Positions 1 through 4,905 of a stretch of DNA of 5,631 nt are shown here, piece after piece. Origin of the DNA: Marinagarivorans sp. UBA5870 (GTDB taxonomy: Bacteria; Pseudomonadota; Gammaproteobacteria; Pseudomonadales; Cellvibrionaceae); NCBI GenBank assembly GCA_002432555.1, contig DJFO01000223.1, positions 1 to 5,631 of the forward strand, given 5' to 3'. The translations under genes and the position numbers were made by a program. Every line of letters begins with the position of its first letter. The stretch's first letter is position 1. The notes under the pieces are model-generated. The model saw only the letters and a list, made by a program, of their open reading frames with translations, searched no databases and had not been told where the DNA came from.

Positions 1-27
1 CGGATTTACATTCTCTCGGATTTGACT

Positions 28-1047
28 ATGCAGTATCTGCGATACCTAGCGGCGGCGGGTGCGGCCATATTCGGCCTGGTGGGGTGCGGCGATAAAGCCG
101 AGGAAACGCAGGCCCCCGCTATCACGGTTTATTCCGAACGGGTCGAGCACCTGATCAAGCCCCTGTTCGATGAATACACCGCAAAAACCGGCGTGCCTAT
201 CCGCTTTATCACCGACGGCGCCGGTCCCCTGATCGCGCGCCTGGAAAATGAGGGCGAGGCGACACCGGCGGATATTCTGATCACCGTCGACGCCGGCAAC
301 CTTTGGCAAGCCGCGGACAAGGGCCTGCTGCGCGCCGTGGATTCGCCGGTGCTGGAAACCAATATCCCCGCCCACCTGCAGGCCGGCGACAATCAATGGT
401 TCGGCCTCTCTGCCCGGGCGCGCACCATCGTCTATTCCACCGAGCGGGTGAAGTCAGAGGAACTGTCGACTTACGAAGCGCTCGGCGATCCAAAATGGAA
501 GGGGCGCCTCTGCCTGCGCACGGCCAAGAAGGTCTACAACCAAAGTTTGGTCGCGACCATGATCAATACCCTCGGGGTGGAGGCCACCGAAAACGTTGTG
601 CGCTCCTGGGTGGCCAACCTGGCGACCGATCCCTATTCCAACGACACAGTGGCCCTGGAAGCCGTGATTGCCGGCCAATGTGACCTGGCTTTGGTCAACA
701 CCTATTATTTCGGTCGCATGCAAGTGGAAAAACCCGATATTCCCTTGGCGATTTTTTGGCCCAACCAGAGTGACCGAGGTGTGCACGTGAATATTTCCGG
801 CGCGGGCCTTACCAAACACGCCAAAAACCCCGGCGAGGCCCAGAAACTGCTGGAGTGGTTGTCCGGTGAAGAAGCGCAGTACAAATTTGCCGAGGCGAAC
901 CAAGAATACCCGGTCAACCCCAAGGTGAAACCGTCTCCCCTGGTGTTGTCTTGGGGCGAATTCAAAGCCGACTTGGTCAACGTGGAGGCCGCCGGGCATC
1001 TGCAAGCCGAAGCCGTCAAATTGATGGACCGGGCGGGTTACCATTGA
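28..1047 (+). CDS. fbpA: Fe(3+) ABC transporter substrate-binding lipoprotein (FbpA/FutA-like)
   Basis: Periplasmic ferric-iron binding protein that delivers Fe(3+) to the permease encoded next. From ATG 28 the product is 339 aa; a TTG at 22 would add two residues. I prefer the ATG, although the ribosome site is poor (only CGGA at 17-20). The N-terminus is a lipoprotein signal: a basic-hydrophobic segment ending in the lipobox LVGC with the lipidated Cys at residue 20. The mature part has the usual family features: VYSER (Tyr35), TPADILITVDAG in the first lobe, VYNQSLVATMI around residues 169-179, and the tandem tyrosines of VNTYYFGRM (Tyr226-Tyr227), which in this family bind ferric iron. 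The H-Y or H-K-E seen after the first Tyr in some homologues reads V-E here (Glu40). Length is normal for the family. It forms an operon with the permease across a 121-124 bp gap filled by a tandem repeat. Only 27 bp of upstream DNA is visible, so a Fur site cannot be judged. Confidence 0.93.
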   Translation: MQYLRYLAAAGAAIFGLVGCGDKAEETQAPAITVYSERVEHLIKPLFDEYTAKTGVPIRFITDGAGPLIARLENEGEATPADILITVDAGNLWQAADKGLLRAVDSPVLETNIPAHLQAGDNQWFGLSARARTIVYSTERVKSEELSTYEALGDPKWKGRLCLRTAKKVYNQSLVATMINTLGVEATENVVRSWVANLATDPYSNDTVALEAVIAGQCDLALVNTYYFGRMQVEKPDIPLAIFWPNQSDRGVHVNISGAGLTKHAKNPGEAQKLLEWLSGEEAQYKFAEANQEYPVNPKVKPSPLVLSWGEFKADLVNVEAAGHLQAEAVKLMDRAGYH

Positions 1048-1172
1048 GCGGGGCTATCATCAGAGAGGTTACCGTTAGCGGGGCTGCCGTTAGCGGGGCT
1101 AGCATTAGCGGGGCTAGCATTAGCGGGGCTAGCATTAGCGGGGCTAGCATTAGCGGGGCCACTGACAAGTGA
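1044..1172 (+). other. Possible translational bridge ORF through the repeat array
   Basis: A 42-codon open frame runs from a TTG at 1044, which overlaps the binding-protein TGA (TTGA), to a TGA at 1170-1172, which overlaps the permease ATG at 1172 (TGATG). It would encode Leu/Met-Ser-Gly-Ala-Ile, then SGAAV, four SGASI units and SGATDK. The frame is also open further upstream, with an ATG at 951 inside the binding-protein gene. There is no convincing ribosome site and no known protein resemblance. It is listed only because both ends overlap the flanking genes. A product is not claimed; ribosomes passing through would couple the two genes. Confidence 0.2.
1045..1164 (+). repeat. 15-bp tandem repeat array between binding protein and permease genes
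   Basis: Eight units in strict 15-bp register. The consensus is TTAGCGGGGCTAGCA. Four central units (1090-1149) are identical. The unit at 1075-1089 differs at 3 positions, 1150-1164 at 4, 1045-1059 at 2 and 1060-1074 at 6. The first unit begins with the TGA stop codon of the binding-protein gene. Each unit except the second carries a GGGG run, and the four perfect ones a GCTAGC palindrome. In the two forward frames not read as TAG it is free of stops, encoding Ser-Gly-Ala-Ser-Ile or Ala-Gly-Leu-Ala-Leu repeats. The short GCTA/TAGC pairings are too weak for a terminator and there is no T run. Confidence 0.95.
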
Positions 1173-2767
1173 TGCACAGCCGCTGGTGGCAGGCGCCGAT
1201 CTGGCTGATGGCGGCGCTGGTATTGATGCCGGTGCTGGTGATTGTCCTGAGCTGGCAATCCGCCCAGATCGAAGTATGGCAGCACCTGGTGGCGACCGGC
1301 CTGGGGCGACTGCTGCGCAATACCCTCACCCTCATGATCGGTGTCGGCATAGTCGCCGCGGTCGTGGGTGTGAGCCTCGCGTGGTTAACCGCCGTGTGCG
1401 AATTTCCCGGCCGGCGCTGGCTCGACTGGGCGCTGGTGTTGCCGCTCGCGGTGCCGACCTATGTGGTGGCATTTGTCGCGCTTGGGCTTATGAGCTATAG
1501 CGGCCCCGTGCTGACCACCTGGCGCGCGATTTTTGGCGCTGGGGCCTGGTACCCTGAAATTCGCACTCCGCTTGGGGTGATCTTGGTAATGAGCGCCGTG
1601 CTCTATCCCTATGTTTATCTGCTCGCCCGCAGCGCATTTTTGCAGCAAGGGCGCACACTGACGGACGCCGCCCGCTCGCTCGGCCGCGGCCCTTGGGCGA
1701 GTTTTCTGCAAGTGGTTTTGCCCATGGCCCGCCCGGCAATTGTCGCGGGCATGGCCTTGGCGCTGATGGAGGCCCTGGCGGATTTCGGCGCGGTGGCCGT
1801 GTTCAACTACGACACCTTTACCACCGCCATTTACAAGTCATGGTTCGGCTTTTTCAATTTGCAGGCCGCCGCTCAGTTGGCCAGCCTGCTGCTGATGTTT
1901 GTGGCCATAGCCCTGCTGCTCGAGCAGCAGGCCCGCGGGCGCGGCAAGGTGCATCAGCACACCCTGAAGCGCCAAGACCGTATCCACCTTTCCGGCGGCA
2001 GGGGCTGGCTGGCGAGCGCTTACTGCCTAGTGGTGCTCACGCTCGCGTTTGTGGTGCCCATCGGGCAGCTGATCGTGTGGATTTACGTTACGGGTTTTGA
2101 AGGCTTGGATAGAAGGTTCTTCCAACTCGTGCAGCACACGTTTAGCCTCGGTGTGATCAGCGCGCTGGCGGTAACCGTGATGGCGGTACTGGTGGCGTTC
2201 GGCCAGCGGTTGACGCCGTCGCGAAGTCTTGCCGGTGTGACCCGGCTCACCGCCCTCGGATACGCGCTGCCGGGTTCGGTGCTGGCGGTGGGTATTATCA
2301 TCGTTTTCACCTTTGTCGACCGCGCGGTTTTATGGCCTCTGCTGGGGGACAACCGGCTCGCCGGGCAAATTCTGGTCGGCAGTACCGCTGCCCTGATTAC
2401 CGCCTACGGCATCCGGTTTTTTTCCGTCGGCCTCGGACCCGTGCAAGCCGGCCTCGAGCGAATCCGACCCGAGTTCCAGGAGGTTGCTCACAGCCTCGGC
2501 CACACTCAATGGCAGGTTATACGCCGGATGTATTTACCACTGCTCACGCCGGGCCTGATGACGGCGCTGATTTTGGTGCTGGTGGACGTAATGAAGGAAA
2601 TGCCGGCTACGCTCCTATTGCGGCCCTTCGGCTGGGACACTCTCGCGGTGCGAGTTCACGAAATGACCAGCGAAGGCGAATGGCAGCGAGCCGCTCTGCC
2701 GGCATTCACCCTCGTGTTGGTCTCTCTGCCACCCGTCATACTTATGGTGCGCCGCAGCCGCAGCTAA
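1172..2767 (+). CDS. fbpB: Iron(III) ABC transporter permease, fused two-domain type (FbpB-like)
   Basis: Inner-membrane channel of the ferric-iron importer. The 531-aa product carries two BPD_transp_1-type permease halves in one chain, the usual FbpB/AfuB arrangement and length. About twelve hydrophobic helices are visible, starting with one at residues 5-28. Each half has the cytoplasmic EAA loop that docks onto the ATPase: TDAARSLG...VVLP at residues 164-184, and EVAHSLG...YLP at 437-456. The spacing from Gly to Leu-Pro matches the family. The start is either GTG 1169 or ATG 1172; both lie immediately after the 15-bp repeat array, and no good Shine-Dalgarno is seen, only GGGG runs. Translation may depend on coupling from upstream. 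No ATPase gene follows, because the next gene is convergent after 34 bp, so the FbpC-type subunit must lie elsewhere. Substrate assignment rests mainly on the neighbouring binding protein. Confidence 0.93.
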   Translation: MHSRWWQAPIWLMAALVLMPVLVIVLSWQSAQIEVWQHLVATGLGRLLRNTLTLMIGVGIVAAVVGVSLAWLTAVCEFPGRRWLDWALVLPLAVPTYVVAFVALGLMSYSGPVLTTWRAIFGAGAWYPEIRTPLGVILVMSAVLYPYVYLLARSAFLQQGRTLTDAARSLGRGPWASFLQVVLPMARPAIVAGMALALMEALADFGAVAVFNYDTFTTAIYKSWFGFFNLQAAAQLASLLLMFVAIALLLEQQARGRGKVHQHTLKRQDRIHLSGGRGWLASAYCLVVLTLAFVVPIGQLIVWIYVTGFEGLDRRFFQLVQHTFSLGVISALAVTVMAVLVAFGQRLTPSRSLAGVTRLTALGYALPGSVLAVGIIIVFTFVDRAVLWPLLGDNRLAGQILVGSTAALITAYGIRFFSVGLGPVQAGLERIRPEFQEVAHSLGHTQWQVIRRMYLPLLTPGLMTALILVLVDVMKEMPATLLLRPFGWDTLAVRVHEMTSEGEWQRAALPAFTLVLVSLPPVILMVRRSRS

Positions 2768-2783
2768 AGTCCAAAGCCCCGGC

Positions 2784-2811
2784 GGCGCGTGCGCGAGTCT
2801 GCTAACGCGCC
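2784..2811. terminator. Inverted repeat at the convergent gene ends, weak terminator candidate
   Basis: Perfect 7-bp arms, GGCGCGT (2784-2790) and ACGCGCC (2805-2811), with a 14-nt loop. The DJ-1 stop codon (2802-2804) lies in the loop. It sits between the convergent ends of the permease and DJ-1 genes, where a shared terminator would be expected. There is no proper T run on either strand; the minus strand has only scattered T triplets further on. It may therefore be a stabilising 3' hairpin rather than an intrinsic terminator. Confidence 0.3.
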
Positions 2812-3488
2812 AAGGCCGAGAGTACTTCCTGCGCAACCAGCGCAGAGGATTGTGGATTCTGGCCAGTGATCAAACGGCCGTCGTGCACCGCATAAGGCTG
2901 CCAAGGCGCGGCTTTGGTAAAGTCCGCGCCCAAACTGCGCATGCGCGTTTCCAATTCAAAGGGCACCACCATACTCAAGCCGACTGCCGCTTCTTCCTCG
3001 TTGGTAAAACCGTTGACCTTGCGGCCCGCGAGAATCGGTTTGCCGTCCGGGGCGGTTGCATTCAGCAGCCCCGCCGGCCCGTGGCAGACCGCCGCGATCA
3101 CCTTGTCCTGCGCGTAGGCCTCTTCGATCACACGTTTCACCTCTTTGTCCTCCGGCAGGTCCCACATGGTCCCGTGCCCCCCGGGTAAAAACACCGCCGC
3201 GTAGTCCGCGGCACGCACCCCCGCCAAGGGCAGGGATTGCTGCAGCTGGTTTTGCACCGACGGATCCTGCAGCAGGCGCTCGGTCTCCGCGGCATTTCCC
3301 CCTTCCGCTTTAATGCTGGCGGGATCGAACCCAACGGGGCCACCGCGAGGGGACGCAATGTCTACCTTATAACCGGCATCGATAAATTTGTAATAGGGAA
3401 TACTCAGCTCTTCCGCCCAAACGCCGGTCGGTTTGCCGTGGTCCCCCATCTGCTGACACGACGTCACTATTATCAAAATCTGCTTCAT
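2802..3488 (-). CDS. DJ-1/PfpI family protein (Hsp31-like, type 1 glutamine amidotransferase fold)
   Basis: A 228-aa cytosolic protein of the DJ-1/PfpI superfamily, closest in pattern to the Hsp31-like group. Some members of that group have been described as glyoxalase III (glyoxal/methylglyoxal to hydroxy acids), deglycases or stress chaperones. Visible family features are the N-terminal TGVWAEEL with the acidic residue expected near the active site (Glu26), ASPRGG (45-50), FLPGGHGTMWDLP (100-112), and the nucleophile elbow AAVCHGPAGLL with catalytic Cys135-His136. This is followed by GRKVNGFTNEEE and the terminal LITGQNPQSS. The start is supported by a strong Shine-Dalgarno, AGGAGAAGG, at 3490-3498. 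The leader just upstream of that site contains a 24-bp tandem duplication. The gene is divergent from the VOC gene and convergent with the iron permease. The catalytic residues look intact; the actual substrate is not known from sequence. Confidence 0.92.
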   Translation of the reverse strand: MKQILIIVTSCQQMGDHGKPTGVWAEELSIPYYKFIDAGYKVDIASPRGGPVGFDPASIKAEGGNAAETERLLQDPSVQNQLQQSLPLAGVRAADYAAVFLPGGHGTMWDLPEDKEVKRVIEEAYAQDKVIAAVCHGPAGLLNATAPDGKPILAGRKVNGFTNEEEAAVGLSMVVPFELETRMRSLGADFTKAAPWQPYAVHDGRLITGQNPQSSALVAQEVLSALAR

Positions 3489-3499
3489 ACCTTCTCCTC

Positions 3500-3547
3500 A
3501 ACGCCCAGCGGGCTTTATCCAGAAACGCCCAGCGGGCTTTATCCAGA
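3500..3547. repeat. Perfect 24-bp tandem duplication in the DJ-1 gene leader
   Basis: Positions 3500-3523 and 3524-3547 are identical 24-mers placed head to tail. Each contains the small inverted repeat GCCC-AGC-GGGC followed by TTTATCC. On the minus strand, the sense of the DJ-1 mRNA, this gives two consecutive hairpins immediately before the ribosome site. On the plus strand each hairpin is followed only by TTTAT, too short for an efficient terminator. The repeat could be a recent slippage duplication or a small dispersed element present in two copies. Confidence 0.9.
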
Positions 3548-3568
3548 GGACCGAACGTTGACCGAGAA

Positions 3569-3599
3569 GTTTTACCAGACCGAGTGGTCGTGCTGTCGA
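3569..3599 (-). promoter_or_regulatory. Candidate promoter and operator for the DJ-1 gene
   Basis: On the minus strand, TCGACA (3594-3599) resembles a -35 box and TAAAAC (3569-3574) a -10 box, but the spacer is 19 bp, longer than ideal. Inside the spacer lies the inverted repeat GACC-GAGT-GGTC (3578-3589). Its shape and position, between -35 and -10, are typical of a repressor operator. Short AGACC/GGTCT-type palindromes are used by some TetR-family regulators such as NemR; this similarity is from memory and is inference. Confidence 0.3.
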
Positions 3600-3620
3600 A
3601 AAGACACCACGGGTTTCGAC
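3595..3620. promoter_or_regulatory. Perfect 7-bp inverted repeat in the divergent control region
   Basis: GTCGAAA (3595-3601) and TTTCGAC (3614-3620) are exact reverse complements separated by 12 bp. The centre-to-centre distance is close to two helical turns, compatible with a dimeric regulator. It lies between the divergent DJ-1 and VOC genes and overlaps the proposed -35 box of the former. A chance occurrence is possible. Confidence 0.3.
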
Positions 3621-3676
3621 TAAGCCCTGTGCCCCCGCACATTTTGTCCATTCCACTTGCCACTTCGGAGACTGCA

Positions 3677-4147
3677 ATGCAATCGATTTGCCCCTGCCTT
3701 TGGTTCGACAACAACGCCGAGGAAGCTGCCAACTTTTATTTGTCGGTGTTCAAGGACGGCGAAATTCTCAGCAAGACCCACTACGGCGAGGGTGCGCCGG
3801 CACCTGCTGGCAGCGTGATGACCGTCAGCTTCAGGATCAACGGCGCGGAGTTTACCGCGCTCAACGGCGGCCCCTATTTTACGTTTTCGCCAGCTGTTTC
3901 CTTCATCATCAATTGCCGCGATCAAGTCGAAACCGATTATTACTGGGAGAAACTTTGCGCCGGCGGAAAAGCGGAACAATGCGGCTGGTTGAAGGACCGT
4001 TTCGGGGTTTCCTGGCAAGTGGTACCAACGCAACTGATGGAACTGCTGCAGACGGGTGAGCCAGACAAGCTGGGCAAAATGATGAGCGCCTTGATGCGAA
4101 TGCAGAGGTTGGACATCCAAGCGCTGCTGCACGCTTACCATGGTTGA
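3677..4147 (+). CDS. VOC-fold protein, PhnB-like / 3-demethylubiquinone-9 3-methyltransferase-like domain
   Basis: A 156-aa soluble protein of the vicinal-oxygen-chelate (glyoxalase/bleomycin-resistance) superfamily, in the PhnB-like group named 3-dmu-9_3-mt in domain databases. Despite that name, methyltransferase activity is not established for the group. Family features are the N-terminal CLWFDNNAEEAANFYLSVF (7-25), ALNGGPYFTF (61-70), INCRDQVETDYYWEKL (78-93) and CGWLKDRFGVSWQVVP (102-117). ATG 3677 is chosen because GGAG at 3667-3670 lies 6 nt upstream and the family's conserved start follows at once; an in-frame extension back to 3584 has no family resemblance. The gene diverges from the DJ-1 gene across 188 bp, so shared regulation is plausible. 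Residues are as usual for the family; the reaction is unknown. Confidence 0.92.
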   Translation: MQSICPCLWFDNNAEEAANFYLSVFKDGEILSKTHYGEGAPAPAGSVMTVSFRINGAEFTALNGGPYFTFSPAVSFIINCRDQVETDYYWEKLCAGGKAEQCGWLKDRFGVSWQVVPTQLMELLQTGEPDKLGKMMSALMRMQRLDIQALLHAYHG

Positions 4148-4277
4148 TATTGCGGCAGGCGCGGTTGTCTGACTTGTCGCCGCTGTGTGGGGTCCGTTTT
4201 GCGCTCCTGGATTCGTTGGGGTGCTTCGTCCGCCCCATTTCCGTGGAAGCGAATGCGACCGCCACACTTGCCCACAA

Positions 4278-4305
4278 TTGATCCGAGCGTTGCCCGGTTT
4301 GTAAC
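4278..4305 (+). promoter_or_regulatory. Weak candidate promoter for the small membrane protein gene
   Basis: TTGATC (4278-4283) and TGTAAC (4300-4305), spaced by 16 bp, each match four of six bases of the sigma-70 consensus. They lie 62 bp ahead of the ATG at 4368. The whole gap 4148-4367 otherwise shows no gene and no clear terminator for the VOC gene, only a 5-bp hairpin TGGGG/CCCCA at 4217-4237 without a T run. Confidence 0.25.
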
Positions 4306-4367
4306 CACATGGAGCCCTGGTGCGCTGGTGTACTGGACGCCTTGATGAACCCTGTTAGGACTCAGTT

Positions 4368-4631
4368 ATGTGCTTTGGTAAACCGCGCGCCTTGCCCCGC
4401 CACCTGATCATTTTGCCGGAACCCTTCTACTACCGGCGCCGCGCGCGGCACCGGCTGCGCTCGCTGCTGGTGGGGCTGACGCTCCTGGCCCTTACGGCCG
4501 GTGCCGTCTCAGTGGTGGCGGCCGCGCCCCAAGCCCCGGCACCCGCGCCCTCCACGCTGCCCGGCTGGTTCATGCTGGCCGTTTGGCTGGCGAGCCACGG
4601 CTACCTCTGCCGCACTCGCCAGCGACAGTAG
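4368..4631 (+). CDS. Small hypothetical membrane protein
   Basis: An 87-aa product I do not recognise. It has a basic N-terminal part (RRRARHRLR at about 23-31), then a hydrophobic stretch LLVGLTLLALTAGAVSVVAAA (33-53) that reads as a membrane helix or signal anchor. A Pro/Ala linker (APAPAPSTLP) follows, then a second hydrophobic segment GWFMLAVWLASHGYL (66-80) and a short polar tail. Positive charges before the first helix suggest the N-terminus stays in the cytoplasm. Support for it being real: AGGA at 4357-4360, 7 nt before the ATG; third codon positions strongly G/C like the neighbouring genes; and a coherent two-helix hydropathy pattern. It stands alone between the VOC gene and a structured non-coding stretch. 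A chance ORF in GC-rich DNA remains possible. Confidence 0.6.
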   Translation: MCFGKPRALPRHLIILPEPFYYRRRARHRLRSLLVGLTLLALTAGAVSVVAAAPQAPAPAPSTLPGWFMLAVWLASHGYLCRTRQRQ

Positions 4632-4703
4632 GTTCGGATCGCAGCGTCGGAACTCGCCAACCGACCGGGCCAAGGCGGCAATGGAAATATGCCCGGCCGA
4701 GTT

Positions 4704-4737
4704 GGTGGAACCTGCGTTACGGTTCCACCCTAGGTGG
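4704..4737. other. 9-bp inverted repeat with an overlapping alternative hairpin
   Basis: GGTGGAACC (4704-4712) and GGTTCCACC (4721-4729) form a perfect 9-bp stem with an 8-nt loop. The right arm can instead pair with the next bases, as CCACC-CTA-GGTGG (4725-4737), so the two hairpins exclude each other. This lies in the 3' region of the small membrane protein gene, with no coding sequence that I can support. No T run follows. Confidence 0.7.
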
Positions 4738-4778
4738 TTGGATGCGGACGGCGATCAAGGTGGATCGGGTGCGAGTTT

Positions 4779-4798
4779 GCAGGATAGATCGATCCTGC
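4779..4798. other. 7-bp inverted repeat hairpin
   Basis: GCAGGAT (4779-4785) and ATCCTGC (4792-4798) are exact reverse complements around a 6-nt loop AGATCG. It follows the 4704-4737 structures and precedes the terminator at 4843-4870. No T run or gene start follows. Its role is unknown. Confidence 0.6.
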
Positions 4799-4842
4799 TG
4801 ATCGACGAATTCAGGGTCTCTCGGAACAGCCTTTCGGCAGGC

Positions 4843-4870
4843 AAAAAAAAGCCCTCCGAAGAGGGCTTTT
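4843..4870 (-). terminator. Rho-independent terminator, strongest on the minus strand
   Basis: A GCCCTC/GAGGGC stem (4851-4856 with 4861-4866) closed by a four-base loop (CGAA on the plus strand, TTCG on the minus). It is flanked by eight A residues at 4843-4850 and four T at 4867-4870. Read on the minus strand this is a hairpin followed by eight U, 36 nt past the stop of the DUF1552-like gene, so it terminates that gene. On the plus strand the four U could give weaker termination of transcripts coming from the small membrane protein gene. Confidence 0.9.
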
Positions 4871-4905
4871 GCCGATGGTGAGAGGGGCGTTAGGCCACTC
4901 TGCAA

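Noticed and set aside
1..27. Fur box or promoter ahead of the iron operon
   Set aside because: Only 27 bp are available; a short CGGATTT direct repeat (1-7 and 17-23) is seen but nothing resembling a Fur site.
1045..1164. CRISPR-like array
   Set aside because: The units are 15 bp and directly contiguous, with no unique spacers and no cas genes nearby.
951..1172. ORF of 73 codons including SGASI repeats as a pentapeptide-repeat protein
   Set aside because: The repeated part is only about 25 residues, lacks the A(D/N)LXX pattern, and the first third overlaps the binding-protein gene in another frame. Kept only as a possible translational bridge.
1016..1285. Minus-strand ORF with Met-Leu-Ala-Pro-Leu repeats across the array
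   Set aside because: It is the antisense reading of the same tandem repeat and overlaps two well-supported genes; no ribosome site or family resemblance.
3367..3732. Minus-strand ORF containing two LDKARWA repeats
   Set aside because: The protein repeat simply reflects the 24-bp DNA duplication; the frame overlaps the strong DJ-1 start and ribosome site and shows no other protein character.
3620..4310. Minus-strand ORFs opposite the VOC gene
   Set aside because: Composition is that of antisense reading of a GC-rich gene; no conserved motif or ribosome site.
4501..4881. 126-codon ORF overlapping the small membrane protein gene
   Set aside because: It runs out of frame through the small gene, across the hairpins and into the terminator, and has no protein-like pattern.
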